NCBI RefSeq assembly: GCF_001886265.1
Contig: NZ_JXLE01000001.1
Location: 1-64,000 of the forward strand
Length of the DNA stretch: 64,000 bases
Direction: 5' to 3'
DNA from: Enterococcus thailandicus
GTDB taxonomy: Bacteria > Bacillota > Bacilli > Lactobacillales > Enterococcaceae
A model generated the notes under the pieces. The model searched no databases, was not told the DNA's origin, and saw only the letters and a program-made list of their open reading frames with translations. Shown in pieces: positions 16,347-26,144 of the stretch (position 1 is its first letter; every line of letters begins with the position of its first letter). Position numbers and translations under genes: made by a program.

Positions 16347-16982
16347 ATGAAAAAATATCGTGGAGCAATTGTTATCTCGGTAATCATTACCTTGTTACCA
16401 CTTGTGGCAAGTGCCATTTTTTGGGAAGAAATTCCGAATCAAGTTGCGACACATTTTGATTTGAATTGGCAAGCGAATGGCTGGAGCTCAAAGGGATTTG
16501 CGTTGATTGGCTTACCATTTCTTCTGGCAGGCTTACAATTATTGGTTGCCTTTTTCGTGTTAAATGATCCAAAGCAAAAAGTGACAAAACGTTGGATTAT
16601 CTACAGCGTTTTAGGAATCATTCCGCTGATTGCACTTTTTGTTCAAGCATTGACCATCAGTTATGCTTTAGGCAATCAGGCAACATGGTTGATGAAAATT
16701 AGTCCCGCTGCATTTATCGGAATCATCTTTATTGTTTCAGGAGTGATTCTGACCGCTGTTCCGCAAAATTATACAGTGGGTATTCGTTTACCTTGGACGT
16801 TGAGCAGTGAACAGAATTGGCTACAAACAAATAGACTGGGTGCCAAAACATTTATTGCAGGCGGTATTTTGATGTTACTCGCAAGTTTTGTTTCATGGGA
16901 ATTTTTAATGATGCCAATTATCGTGATTGTTATTTTGATTCCAACGATTTATTCATTTTGGCTGCATCGAAAAGGAATTTGA
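16347..16982 (+). CDS. SdpI/YfhL-family membrane protein with DUF1648
   Basis: The 211-aa protein has about six transmembrane segments. The N-terminal DUF1648 motif (EEIPNQVATHFDLNWQANGW) and the C-terminal block NYTVGIRLPWTLSSEQNW define the SdpI family. In Bacillus, SdpI protects against the SdpC toxin, but most homologues in other Firmicutes have no known partner. No sdpC-like gene is visible here. The gene stands alone, 69 bp before the VOC gene and on the same strand. The role could be immunity or envelope homeostasis; the family call is firm. Confidence 0.85.
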   Translation: MKKYRGAIVISVIITLLPLVASAIFWEEIPNQVATHFDLNWQANGWSSKGFALIGLPFLLAGLQLLVAFFVLNDPKQKVTKRWIIYSVLGIIPLIALFVQALTISYALGNQATWLMKISPAAFIGIIFIVSGVILTAVPQNYTVGIRLPWTLSSEQNWLQTNRLGAKTFIAGGILMLLASFVSWEFLMMPIIVIVILIPTIYSFWLHRKGI

Positions 16983-17050
16983 TAAAGTGAAAACTAGTAA
17001 AAATAGCAGAAAATAGGATGAAAATGAACTATTTTAGGAGATGAAGAAGG

Positions 17051-17440
17051 ATGCATATTGAACATTTAGCTGTTTGGACGAAAGATTTGGAAAAAATGAG
17101 AACGTTTTACGAAAAATATTTTCAGGCAACAAGTAGGGAACGCTATCGTAATCCAAAAACACAATTTCAATCTTACTTTTTAAGTTTTGGTTCAGGGAGT
17201 CGCTTAGAATTGACAACGAAACCACATCTAGCAAATCGAGTCACAGATCATTTAGGCTATGCACACTTAGCGATGGCGGTAGGGACGAAAGAAGAAGTTG
17301 ATCGTTTTGCTGATCGATTTGTCCAAGATGGCTATCCTTTACTGAGCGGACCGCGAACGACAGGTGATGGTTATTATGAGGCAGTAATCCAAGATCCAGA
17401 AGGAAACTTGATTGAATTAACGACAGATGCGATCGACTAA
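17051..17440 (+). CDS. VOC-family (glyoxalase-like) protein
   Basis: The 129-aa protein has the paired beta-alpha-beta-beta-beta modules of the vicinal oxygen chelate fold. His-5 (MHIEHLAVW), His-76 region (LGYAHLAMAV) and Glu near the C-terminus (DPEGNLIEL) are the usual metal ligands. The substrate cannot be read from sequence: lactoylglutathione lyase-like detoxification or a resistance function are both possible. AGGAG stands about 14 nt upstream, with GAAGG closer. The acetyltransferase gene follows after 28 nt on the same strand, so the two may be co-transcribed. Confidence 0.85.
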   Translation: MHIEHLAVWTKDLEKMRTFYEKYFQATSRERYRNPKTQFQSYFLSFGSGSRLELTTKPHLANRVTDHLGYAHLAMAVGTKEEVDRFADRFVQDGYPLLSGPRTTGDGYYEAVIQDPEGNLIELTTDAID

Positions 17441-17468
17441 TCAAAGATAAAAAAGGTGGTTAAAGCGA

Positions 17469-18113
17469 ATGGCAAGAGATTTTGATTACGAGCAAATGCT
17501 AGCTGGTGAACTTTATAAGGCATCAGGTATTTTTCCAGAAAATCGCTCGATTAATGGACAAAAGCTAGCACAGAAAATCAATCAATTACCAATTGATGAA
17601 ACGAAAAAAATTGTGGCACTGGAAAAAGAACTTTTTGGTAAAACGGGTGAACATATTTATGTCAATCCACCTCTTCATGTCGATTATGGTCGTCATGTGG
17701 AGATTGGCGAAAATTTTTATGCAAATATGGATTGCATCTTTCTAGACGTGAATAAAATAAAAATTGGGGATAATGTCATGGTGGGGCCAAGAGTCAGTTT
17801 CTTTACCGCAGGTCACCCAACAGATGCAGAAATCCGCATAACAGATTTAGAATTTGGCTTACCGATTACTGTTGGAAATAATGTTTGGATTGGTGGAAAC
17901 AGTGTTCTACTACCTGGAATAACGGTTGGAAACAATTCGATTATTGCGGCGGGGTCAGTTGTTACAAAAGACGTACCTGATCATACGATTGTTGGCGGAA
18001 ACCCAGCAAAAGTGATTCGTAAAGTCAATCAAGCTGATAAAGAAAAATGGCAAAAGCAAATGAAAAAATATCACTTGCGTAAGGAAGAACATCTCAATAA
18101 AATGAGTGAGTAA
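17469..18113 (+). CDS. sugar O-acetyltransferase (maltose/galactoside type)
   Basis: The 214-aa protein has the N-terminal Mac domain (MLAGELYKASG) and a left-handed beta-helix of hexapeptide repeats (IGENFYANMDCIFLD, VGNNVWIGGNSVLLPGI). The catalytic His lies in FFTAGHPTD. Length and motifs match the LacA/Maa family, which transfers acetyl from acetyl-CoA to a sugar 6-hydroxyl and may help remove non-metabolised sugars. A GGTGG sequence precedes the ATG by 10 nt. A strong terminator follows. Confidence 0.9.
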   Translation: MARDFDYEQMLAGELYKASGIFPENRSINGQKLAQKINQLPIDETKKIVALEKELFGKTGEHIYVNPPLHVDYGRHVEIGENFYANMDCIFLDVNKIKIGDNVMVGPRVSFFTAGHPTDAEIRITDLEFGLPITVGNNVWIGGNSVLLPGITVGNNSIIAAGSVVTKDVPDHTIVGGNPAKVIRKVNQADKEKWQKQMKKYHLRKEEHLNKMSE

Positions 18114-18142
18114 AATAGACAGTAAACCAACTAGACAAAAAA

Positions 18143-18181
18143 CGAGACGAGGAAATGTTCTTTCCTAATCTCGTTTTTTTA
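18143..18181 (+). terminator. Rho-independent terminator
   Basis: AACGAGA..AGGAA pairs with TTTCCT..TCTCGTT, followed by a run of T. It ends the 16347-18113 gene group. Confidence 0.85.
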
Positions 18182-18277
18182 CTTTATTTAATTGAGCAGT
18201 GAGGACACTGGCACATTCTCAAAAATATTTTTCTGCCCCAATCCACATTCTTTTCTCAAACAGATATGAACGATTTT

Positions 18278-19465
18278 TTAGAAGCTGGATACTTCTTCTA
18301 CCACTTTCTTTTTCCGTTTGTTTATGAAATAAAGGAAGGTACAAATCAATGGAATGATTCCAGAAACAATGTATAATCCTCTGAATGAAGTGAACGATTT
18401 CAAGGTTCCCATAATATAAGGACCAACGCCTAATCCTAAATCTAATCCGATGAAGTAAGTAGATAACGCAATACTGATTCGATGTTCACGAACGATTTTC
18501 AAACAAACTGCTTGTCCGTTAGACATAAAGGTTCCATAACCAAGTCCAACTAAGGCTCCTGAAACCAGTAACATGAAACTATTGGTTGTTGCACTAAGTA
18601 AAAACAAGCCAGCAGTTAAGAAAAGATAACTAGGATACATAACGTATTGTTCACCTTTTGTATCAAAAATTCGACCCGTCAATGGGCGAGTAAAAGTGAT
18701 TACCAACGCGTAAACAACAAAGAAAAAAGAACCAGCGCTAACTAAATGAATCACTTGCGTATAAGAAGATAAGAAGGACAGAACACTTGAATAAGATAAG
18801 CCCATCAAAAAAGCGATTCCTGTAATAAATAAGGCTTTTTTCTCAATAAAACTATCAACTGTCCATGAAGTCAATTGTTCTTTTTGTTCAGCTGACAAAA
18901 CAATGTTTTTGACAGGGAAGAACAGACAAGCGATAGTGACTAAGAAAACTAAGACAATCGTGAACCAAATGATGAAATGGAAATCAGTCATGTTTAACAA
19001 GATCATTCCTAAAAATGGTCCAATTGCAGCGGCTAAGCTAGTACTCAAACCATAATAATTGATTCCTTCACCTTTTTTATTCATTGGAATATATGCCGTC
19101 ACGATTGCATTTGTTGCAGTTGAAACTGTTCCATAACCAAAACCATTTAAAAAGCGAACAAGGTAAAGAATTCCGATGGAAGGCATGTAAAGATAAGCGA
19201 TGGTAGTCAATAGATAAAAAATTGCACCACCTTGTAACGTAATTTTTCGGCCAATCAATTCAAGTTGTTTCCCCATCAATAAACGAGCAAGCAAAGTACC
19301 AATAATATAAATGCCAGAAGCAAATCCTGCTTGACTTAAGCTAGCGTGTAAGCTGTCTTGGGCGATAACTGCGATGATGACCATTAATAAGTAATAAACG
19401 AGATAAACAATAAAGTTAATAAGTGTGATACCAATAAAATGTTTGTTGAATAATTTGTCTTCCAT
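18278..19465 (-). CDS. MFS transporter (12 TM)
   Basis: The 395-aa protein has twelve hydrophobic segments and the MFS loop signature RLLMGKQLELIGRKITLQGG after helix 2, with the second-half equivalent RPLTGRIFDTKGEQ. The substrate is unknown; the loop motifs resemble drug or metabolite exporters. It starts 18 nt after the 94-aa gene and is transcribed with it, away from a PrfA-like regulator gene. In E. faecalis the PrfA-like regulator Ers is reported (from memory) to control an MFS gene, so control by the neighbouring regulator through the box at 19861 is plausible. Confidence 0.88.
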   Translation of the reverse strand: MEDKLFNKHFIGITLINFIVYLVYYLLMVIIAVIAQDSLHASLSQAGFASGIYIIGTLLARLLMGKQLELIGRKITLQGGAIFYLLTTIAYLYMPSIGILYLVRFLNGFGYGTVSTATNAIVTAYIPMNKKGEGINYYGLSTSLAAAIGPFLGMILLNMTDFHFIIWFTIVLVFLVTIACLFFPVKNIVLSAEQKEQLTSWTVDSFIEKKALFITGIAFLMGLSYSSVLSFLSSYTQVIHLVSAGSFFFVVYALVITFTRPLTGRIFDTKGEQYVMYPSYLFLTAGLFLLSATTNSFMLLVSGALVGLGYGTFMSNGQAVCLKIVREHRISIALSTYFIGLDLGLGVGPYIMGTLKSFTSFRGLYIVSGIIPLICTFLYFINKRKKKVVEEVSSF

Positions 19466-19483
19466 TTGTTTTGCTAATTCCCC

Positions 19484-19768
19484 TTAATGTACATATGAAT
19501 ATGCTTTTAGTTTTTCAATTTGAACTTCAACATCGTGATAATTTGATGGATAACGATCGACAAGTTGTTGGATAAATAGATCACGTGTTTCCATAAACAA
19601 TTGTAAGAATTCTTGACACTCTTCATCTGGCGTTTCTTCAACAGATTTAATCAACTCAATTGAGTTTTGATAAGCATCATTTAGGAAAACTAATGATGCT
19701 TTCATATCAAATCTTGTGCGGTACGCTGTTTCTAATCGGTTAATAATAGTGTTCATCCAAAATTGCAT
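19484..19768 (-). CDS. hypothetical 94-aa helical protein upstream of the MFS gene
   Basis: The product is acidic and predicted helical (SIELIKSVEETPDEECQEFLQLF), with no signal peptide or membrane segment. The ATG is preceded on the minus strand by GAGGTC about 6 nt away. It lies first in a two-gene unit with the MFS transporter and faces the PrfA-box region. No family is recognised. Confidence 0.7.
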   Translation of the reverse strand: MQFWMNTIINRLETAYRTRFDMKASLVFLNDAYQNSIELIKSVEETPDEECQEFLQLFMETRDLFIQQLVDRYPSNYHDVEVQIEKLKAYSYVH

Positions 19769-19860
19769 TTTTTTGACCTCGATTCAGTAATTTTTTTTAC
19801 ATACGGAGTATAGCGAAGAAAAAAAATGAAGAAAATGAACTTGGTTATACAAAAAGGTAC

Positions 19861-19874
19861 TTAACAAATGTTAC
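19861..19874. promoter_or_regulatory. PrfA-box-like operator between divergent genes
   Basis: TTAACAAATGTTAC matches the Listeria PrfA-box consensus TTAACANNTGTTAA at 11 of the 12 defined positions. It lies 93 bp from the start of the 94-aa gene and 88 bp from the PrfA-type regulator gene. It is a plausible binding site for that regulator controlling either direction. Confidence 0.7.
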
Positions 19875-19961
19875 TATCATTAGTAAAATACCTATGAACT
19901 TTAAAAATCTTGGAAATCTTGTATTATTTTTTTAGATAAATGTTTGGATGGGGGAGCATGA

Positions 19962-20618
19962 TTGGATAATCGAGCACTAGCAGAATATGTAACAAGTAAA
20001 AATATTCCAATTATACGAAAGGGGTATCACAAGTATTTAACATTTGAAGGAGTCGAGGATTGTTACACTTACATCTTGAAAGAGGGAATCGTTAAAGCAA
20101 GCGTGATCTCAAACGACGGAAGAGAATTCAATCTAAGATATGTCAATGACTTAGAAGTGGTATCACTAATTAAAGATGAATACTCACAATTTATTGATTC
20201 ACCTTATAATATTCGGGTGGAATCAGAATATGCGGAGTTTTATCGTGTCAATCGGGTGAAGTTCTGGGAGGACATCAATAATAATCCTGATTTGCAGCAT
20301 CATGTAAAAGAATTTTACCGTTTTCGCTTATTAAGCGTCATGAAAAAAATGCAACAGATGCTATTAAATGGAAAATTGGGCGCAGTTTGTACGCAGTTGT
20401 ATGAATTGTATGACATGTTTGGTGTGCGAACACCTGAAGGGTTGCTGATTGATTTTCCAATTACGAATGAAGAAATTGCTAAGTTTTGTGGTATTTCGAC
20501 GGCAAGTAGTGTCAGTCGAATTTTGAAGCAACTAAAAGATAAGGGGATTATTACAGTTCAGGATCACCATTTGATCATTACGAATATGGAGCTGTTGGAA
20601 GATAATATTATTTTTTAA
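19962..20618 (+). CDS. Crp/Fnr-family regulator, PrfA/Ers-like
   Basis: The 218-aa protein has an N-terminal cyclic-nucleotide-binding-type beta-roll (about 1-110), a dimer helix (KEFYRFRLLSVMKKMQQ) and a C-terminal winged helix (ITNEEIAKFCGISTASSVSRILKQL, about 165-190). Length and the absence of cAMP-contact residues agree with the PrfA subgroup, which includes E. faecalis Ers, a stress and virulence regulator. The TTG at 19962 has GGGGGAG about 8 nt upstream. A PrfA-box-like site lies 88 bp upstream, so autoregulation is possible. The family call is firm; orthology to Ers is probable, not shown. Confidence 0.85.
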   Translation: MDNRALAEYVTSKNIPIIRKGYHKYLTFEGVEDCYTYILKEGIVKASVISNDGREFNLRYVNDLEVVSLIKDEYSQFIDSPYNIRVESEYAEFYRVNRVKFWEDINNNPDLQHHVKEFYRFRLLSVMKKMQQMLLNGKLGAVCTQLYELYDMFGVRTPEGLLIDFPITNEEIAKFCGISTASSVSRILKQLKDKGIITVQDHHLIITNMELLEDNIIF

Positions 20619-20620
20619 AA

Positions 20621-20911
20621 AAGGTTGTGGCGCAAAACGTTCAGCTCCGAACAGATAGCGAGCAGTCACTCAAAACAGTATCTCATGTTTTGAAGTGAAT
20701 GAAAGCTATATGGAGGAGTTGTTTTGGGAACACCGAGAGAAAGGTTGTGGCGCCAAGCGTTCAGCTTCAAGCAATAAGGAATTTTTCTAAAAATAGCTAC
20801 TCATGTTTTTATGAAAAAAAGACTTATTGCCGAAGAAGCTGCTTGGGGAACACCGAGAAAAAAGATTGAAGCACAAAACGTCTAGCTCTAACACGTTAGC
20901 AAGTAAGCAAG
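20621..20911. repeat. tandem 115-nt intergenic hairpin repeats (two full units, one partial)
   Basis: Units at 20621-20735 and 20741-20855 are each exactly 115 nt with a 5-nt spacer. A truncated third begins near 20862. Each starts AAGGTTGTGGCGC and ends GGGAACACCG. The ends are complementary (for example CAGCTTC with GAAGCTG, CCAAGC with GCTTGG), so each unit folds into a long imperfect hairpin. The same family occurs at 37372 and 54595. It resembles the dispersed intergenic repeat families known in enterococci. No gene lies in this gap. Confidence 0.85.
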
Positions 20912-20932
20912 CACAACAGTTTGATCAATAGC

Positions 20933-20970
20933 AAAAGAGGGGAAGACAACACTGTCTTCCCCTCTTTTTA
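20933..20970. terminator. bidirectional terminator
   Basis: A 12-bp stem GAGGGGAAGACA/TGTCTTCCCCTC is flanked by A-rich and T-rich tracts. It serves the regulator gene on plus and the PTS operon on minus. Confidence 0.9.
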
Positions 20971-21002
20971 ACGGATGTTAGTAACATAATTATTTAAACG
21001 AC

Positions 21003-22349
21003 TTAGGATTTGCTTTCAACAACAGTTGTTGAAACTAATTCTTCAGTTTCAGTTTTTTCTTGTTCTAAGGCATGCTCTTTTGCTAATTCATTTTTGTCAT
21101 AAATTTTAACAAATGGATAGTACATTACGACTGACAGAACAATCAACAGACAGTTTAAAACTGCTGCGCGCCAGTCGCCTCCAGTAGCTAAATACGCACC
21201 AATTGGTCCAGGTAGAGTCCAAGGAGCAGTGATTGTAACGGCACTGACAAAACCTAGTCTAGTTGCGAACCAAGCAATAGTTGCGCAAGCCATCGGAGTT
21301 AAAATGAAGGGAATAATCAATGTTGGGTTTAAAACAATTGGGACACCAAAAATAACTGGTTCATTGATATTGAAAATGGATGGTGTAATAATTGCTTTTC
21401 CTAGTTTTGAAGCGTATTTTGATTTGGCAGTGAAGGCTAGTAAGATAGCAAGGCCGATTGTACAACCAGATCCGCCAATCCAGATAAACCATTGGTAAAA
21501 AGGCTCAGCTGCAATATTTGGTAAAGTTTCACCAGCAGCAGCAGCTGTAGTATTAGCTTCTAAGATTTGTAACCATAGTGGACGCGCCAGTGATCCAATA
21601 ATTGAAACGCCGTGAATCCCAAATGCCCAGAAGAAAGTAATCATGAAAATCAGTAGCAATACACTTGGCAGCGTATCAGTTGCACTGATTAAAGGACTAA
21701 CAATTTTTGAAACAGCTGAATGCCAGTCAAAACCAATATAATAGCTAATAGTAGAGATAACTAGAATGACGATTAACGTTGGTGTTAATGATTCAAAAGA
21801 ACGAGCAACTGCAGGTGGTACTTGGTCGGGCATAGTGATTTTGAATTTTGATTTATCTGTTAAGCGATAGACTTCAACTGCAAAAATTGATGTGATGATG
21901 CCGACAAACATTCCTCCACCACCAAGGTTCGCCATTGGTAAGACAAAACCAGAAGTTCCAGCAGCATCAGCAGCTTCTAAAGGAATATTTACAGGTACAA
22001 AAGTCAACAGAAAAGCAATTGTAGACAGAATGCCGCCGGAAACAACATCTAAGTTGTACGTTTTTGAAAGGCTAGCCCCAATTCCGAATGTTGCATAAAG
22101 GGACATAATGTACATGGTCATACGATAAGGTAACAAGATTGTTGCGGCGTTAGAAGACAAAAACTGATAAATGCCCCATGATTGTGGTAGTGGTGGAAAG
22201 GCAATAATCAAAAAGAACGAACCAACAATAATTAACGGTAGCGTTGCAATGATTCCGTCACGAATCGCTCGTAAGTGTCGTTGATTGGCTATTTTTGCCA
22301 TTGGTCCAGCTAAATGTAACTCAATAAAATTAGTGAAAGCTGTTAACAT
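21003..22349 (-). CDS. PTS EIIC component, lactose/cellobiose family
   Basis: The 448-aa membrane protein has about ten hydrophobic segments and the family signatures RHLRAIRDGIIATLPLIIVGSF at the start and INEPVIFGVPIVLNP (substrate and phosphotransfer region). It imports a beta-glucoside-type disaccharide with phosphorylation. No EIIA or EIIB gene is nearby, so it must borrow them. It follows a 101-aa membrane protein with a 27-nt gap, behind a cre site, and is divergent from a GH1 phospho-glycosidase that probably processes its product. Confidence 0.92.
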   Translation of the reverse strand: MLTAFTNFIELHLAGPMAKIANQRHLRAIRDGIIATLPLIIVGSFFLIIAFPPLPQSWGIYQFLSSNAATILLPYRMTMYIMSLYATFGIGASLSKTYNLDVVSGGILSTIAFLLTFVPVNIPLEAADAAGTSGFVLPMANLGGGGMFVGIITSIFAVEVYRLTDKSKFKITMPDQVPPAVARSFESLTPTLIVILVISTISYYIGFDWHSAVSKIVSPLISATDTLPSVLLLIFMITFFWAFGIHGVSIIGSLARPLWLQILEANTTAAAAGETLPNIAAEPFYQWFIWIGGSGCTIGLAILLAFTAKSKYASKLGKAIITPSIFNINEPVIFGVPIVLNPTLIIPFILTPMACATIAWFATRLGFVSAVTITAPWTLPGPIGAYLATGGDWRAAVLNCLLIVLSVVMYYPFVKIYDKNELAKEHALEQEKTETEELVSTTVVESKS

Positions 22350-22376
22350 AGTTTACACTCCTTTAAATAAAATCAA

Positions 22377-22682
22377 TTAAAAAATAATTCCTTGATAGAT
22401 CCAAATGTACGCTAAAATTTCTAAAATAATCAGTGAGATGCCAAAAGTAATAAAAAAGCCCTTACAAAATCCTCTTTTTGTTTGGATGAAATATGGATTC
22501 ACCGCTAAAACTGTCGCTAAGCTAATGGGTAAGAAAAGCATAACGCCAAGATTGATACTCCAGTTTGCCAAGTAAAATAAATAAGGAATAAAAATACCAC
22601 CAAAAATGCAAGCAAGTAAAAGTAATCCAGCTGTTTTCACACCAAAGTGAATATGCAATGTTTCATTTGTTTCTCTTTGCAT
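22377..22682 (-). CDS. hypothetical 101-aa membrane protein, first gene of the PTS operon
   Basis: The ATG at 22682 is chosen because AAAGGAGG lies 7 nt upstream; the upstream TTG at 22703 sits before that RBS. Three hydrophobic segments cover most of the protein (TAGLLLLACIFGGIFIPYLF, LGVMLFLPISLATVLAV, ITFGISLIILEILAYIW). The family is unknown. Its position directly before the EIIC gene suggests an accessory role in the same uptake system. Confidence 0.75.
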   Translation of the reverse strand: MQRETNETLHIHFGVKTAGLLLLACIFGGIFIPYLFYLANWSINLGVMLFLPISLATVLAVNPYFIQTKRGFCKGFFITFGISLIILEILAYIWIYQGIIF

Positions 22683-22706
22683 AAAATTACCTCCTTTCAA
22701 CAATTA

Positions 22707-22720
22707 ATTAAACGCTTACA
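22707..22720 (-). promoter_or_regulatory. cre site upstream of the PTS operon
   Basis: On the minus strand TGTAAGCGTTTAAT matches the cre core (TGTAARCGYTW). It lies 24 bp before the first gene's ATG, where bound CcpA would block transcription. Confidence 0.65.
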
Positions 22721-22858
22721 AAAGATAACAATAAAAAAGAGCGCCTAGAGATCTCTTCTTTTTTAGTATACAGTTAAGAAATTAAAAATCAATATATTTT
22801 TTATTTTTTTGTAATTTTGTTTCTTAGTAGAATTGAAATTTCTTTATTTTTTTATATG

Positions 22859-22873
22859 TTTGAAAACGCATTT
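22859..22873 (+). promoter_or_regulatory. cre-like site before the GH1 gene
   Basis: TTGAAAACGCATTTC fits the relaxed cre pattern with one mismatch. It lies 42 bp before the GH1 start and is followed by an extended -10-like TGGTATGAT at about 22880-22888. Confidence 0.5.
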
Positions 22874-22890
22874 CTTAGATGGTATGATAA

Positions 22891-24363
<1,473 letters not shown>

Positions 24364-24371
24364 AGGAAGTT

Positions 24372-25286
24372 ATGAAATATGTCATTGGAATTGATTGTGG
24401 AGGAACGAAAACACAGGCGATTGCGTATGATTTAGAAGAGAATGTTTTAGGAGAGGCAATTGAAGGCTTTGGCAATTTGTTGATTTCTTATGAACAAGCA
24501 AAGGCGAATATTTTTCGAGCAATTGACGACTTGCTAACTAAATTTGGAAGAGCTGACTGTCAATTGATTGCGTTAGGCATCGCTGGTATTGATGGTGGTG
24601 GTTTACGAGAGAAAATTCAGAACGAGTTAGCGTACTATGACTATCCTGTTTATTTATATAATGATGCACAATTTAGCTATTTAGCAAAGGTGGGGTTTCA
24701 ACCAGGAATTTTAGCAATTGCTGGAACAGGTTCTGCATTTTTTGGTCTAAAAGAAAAACAGTGGTACCGCGTAGGTGGCTGGGGTCAGTTATTAGGTGAT
24801 GAAGGTTCCGCTTATCATTTAGCAATTGCTGCTATCAAATTAGTTCTAGCAGAATTTGATGAAGGAAAAACATTGTCACCTTTTGCTCAAGATTTATTAG
24901 CTTTTTTTGGTGCGGAGGATGTGATGAACTTGGTAAAGATAATTTATCAAAAAAACAAAGGCGAAATTGCTAGCGTAGCATCTTTTTGTTCAAGCTATGA
25001 ACAAAAAGATGCGCGTGTGTCAGAACTGCTGAAACAAACGGGTGAATTACTAGCCAAGCAAGTCACTCAGTTAGCTAAAAAAATGAAGTTAACCTCAGGA
25101 TTTTATTTGGGGATTAATGGTAGCTTGCTGGAAAAACAGGCGACGGTGCGACAAGTTTTTCTCGAACAATTAAAAAGTTACGAAGTTGTGCTTATACCTG
25201 ATACGGTTCAGAATGCGAAGGCTGCATTAGTTATTTGGAAAAATCAGTTGGCTGCACAAAGCATAAGTACTGCTAACTTTCGCTAA
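24372..25286 (+). CDS. BadF/BadG-family ATPase, N-acetylglucosamine-kinase-like
   Basis: The ATG at 24372 (MKYVIGIDCGGTKTQ) has GAGGAAG 2-8 nt upstream and lies just after the GH1 stop; the longer frame from 24300 would overlap GH1. The 304-aa product has the ASKHA fold: phosphate-1 loop GIDCGGTKTQ, phosphate-2/adenosine motifs IAGTGSAFFG and GGWGQLLGDEGSAYHL. Eukaryotic-type GlcNAc kinases and bacterial amino-sugar kinases belong here. It may phosphorylate the non-phosphorylated sugar left after GH1 cleavage. The specificity is inferred from context. Confidence 0.85.
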   Translation: MKYVIGIDCGGTKTQAIAYDLEENVLGEAIEGFGNLLISYEQAKANIFRAIDDLLTKFGRADCQLIALGIAGIDGGGLREKIQNELAYYDYPVYLYNDAQFSYLAKVGFQPGILAIAGTGSAFFGLKEKQWYRVGGWGQLLGDEGSAYHLAIAAIKLVLAEFDEGKTLSPFAQDLLAFFGAEDVMNLVKIIYQKNKGEIASVASFCSSYEQKDARVSELLKQTGELLAKQVTQLAKKMKLTSGFYLGINGSLLEKQATVRQVFLEQLKSYEVVLIPDTVQNAKAALVIWKNQLAAQSISTANFR

Positions 25287-25290
25287 AAAA

Positions 25291-25327
25291 AACTCCTCGA
25301 AATCAATCCGATTTTGAGGAGTTTTTC
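25291..25327. terminator. bidirectional terminator between convergent genes
   Basis: AACTCCTCGAAATC pairs with GATTTTGAGGAGTT, flanked by A-run and T-run. Confidence 0.88.
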
Positions 25328-25343
25328 TTTGGCAGATAATGGC

Positions 25344-26144
25344 TTAAAAGCTTCTTCCACCACCGCCAAAAGTTCCACCACCACTTGAGTGAGTAGTGCT
25401 TCCGCCACCACCGCCACTTCCTGGCGGTGGGCTTTTAGGAATTCGTCTAGTAGTGACAAAAGAGTTTGTTAAACGATCGGTTTTATCAGTTAACTTGATG
25501 CTTGAATTTTCACGATAAGGATATTTATATGAACCAAATTTTAGTTGATATTTAGAAACTGTTACAAAGTAAAAAACAAGGCTCAATACCAATGCAACGA
25601 TGAGCGCAAGTACAATTTCAACAGTTGTTAAGACTTTGTAGCGAGTGATCTTTCCAGTTTCTTCATCCACTCGATAGTGCCCACCTGGAACACCTGCTTC
25701 GACGTAATCGGCAACCTTGGTAAGATAAGCAGTCGCAGCTTGGTAGTAATCTTGATTGGACATGCCATCATAGACTTCATCAAGTGTTGATTCGATTCGA
25801 TTGTCATCCAAGTAATCAATCATGTTGCCCGAGGTTGAAATGTAAATTTCTCTTTGCCCCATATCTAACAATAAAACAGAACCATTTTCATTATTTCCAA
25901 CGGCATCTCGCAAGTAATCATCTGCAAAATTACGTGGTTCATCAGAATTGTTTGTTGTTGTAACGATTAAGACTTCGCCTTTGATTTTTTCGTTGATAGG
26001 CTTAGCTTGGTTTTCTAATGCTTGAATTTGTTCGGTTGTAAACAAACCAGCTTCATCATTGACTGTCGGGGTTGCGGCATGAGCAACAAGCGGGAAAAAA
26101 CAGCCAATTAGAACGAAAAAGAAAATCGAAAGTTGTTTTTTCAT
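25344..26144 (-). CDS. TPM-domain membrane protein (YgcG/YdjH-like)
   Basis: The 266-aa protein has a signal peptide (cleavage near VAHA), an extracytoplasmic TPM domain (about 25-150; NDEAGLFTTEQIQALE), one transmembrane helix (about 175-198) and a Gly/Ser-rich tail (GSGGGGGSTTHSSGGG). It overlaps the upstream zinc-ribbon gene by 4 nt. In B. subtilis the homologous YdjH acts with YdjG to recruit PspA and YdjI at the membrane. No pspA gene is seen here. The role is probably envelope-stress response. Confidence 0.82.
   Translation of the reverse strand: MKKQLSIFFFVLIGCFFPLVAHAATPTVNDEAGLFTTEQIQALENQAKPINEKIKGEVLIVTTTNNSDEPRNFADDYLRDAVGNNENGSVLLLDMGQREIYISTSGNMIDYLDDNRIESTLDEVYDGMSNQDYYQAATAYLTKVADYVEAGVPGGHYRVDEETGKITRYKVLTTVEIVLALIVALVLSLVFYFVTVSKYQLKFGSYKYPYRENSSIKLTDKTDRLTNSFVTTRRIPKSPPPGSGGGGGSTTHSSGGGTFGGGGRSF

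Noticed and set aside
16347-16982. Toxin-immunity locus of the Sdp type
   Set aside because: Only the SdpI-like protein is present. No sdpC-, sdpA- or sdpB-like gene was found nearby.
20621-20911. CRISPR array
   Set aside because: The repeated units are 115 nt with 5-nt spacers and self-complementary ends. There are no 24-40-nt repeats with unique spacers and no cas genes.
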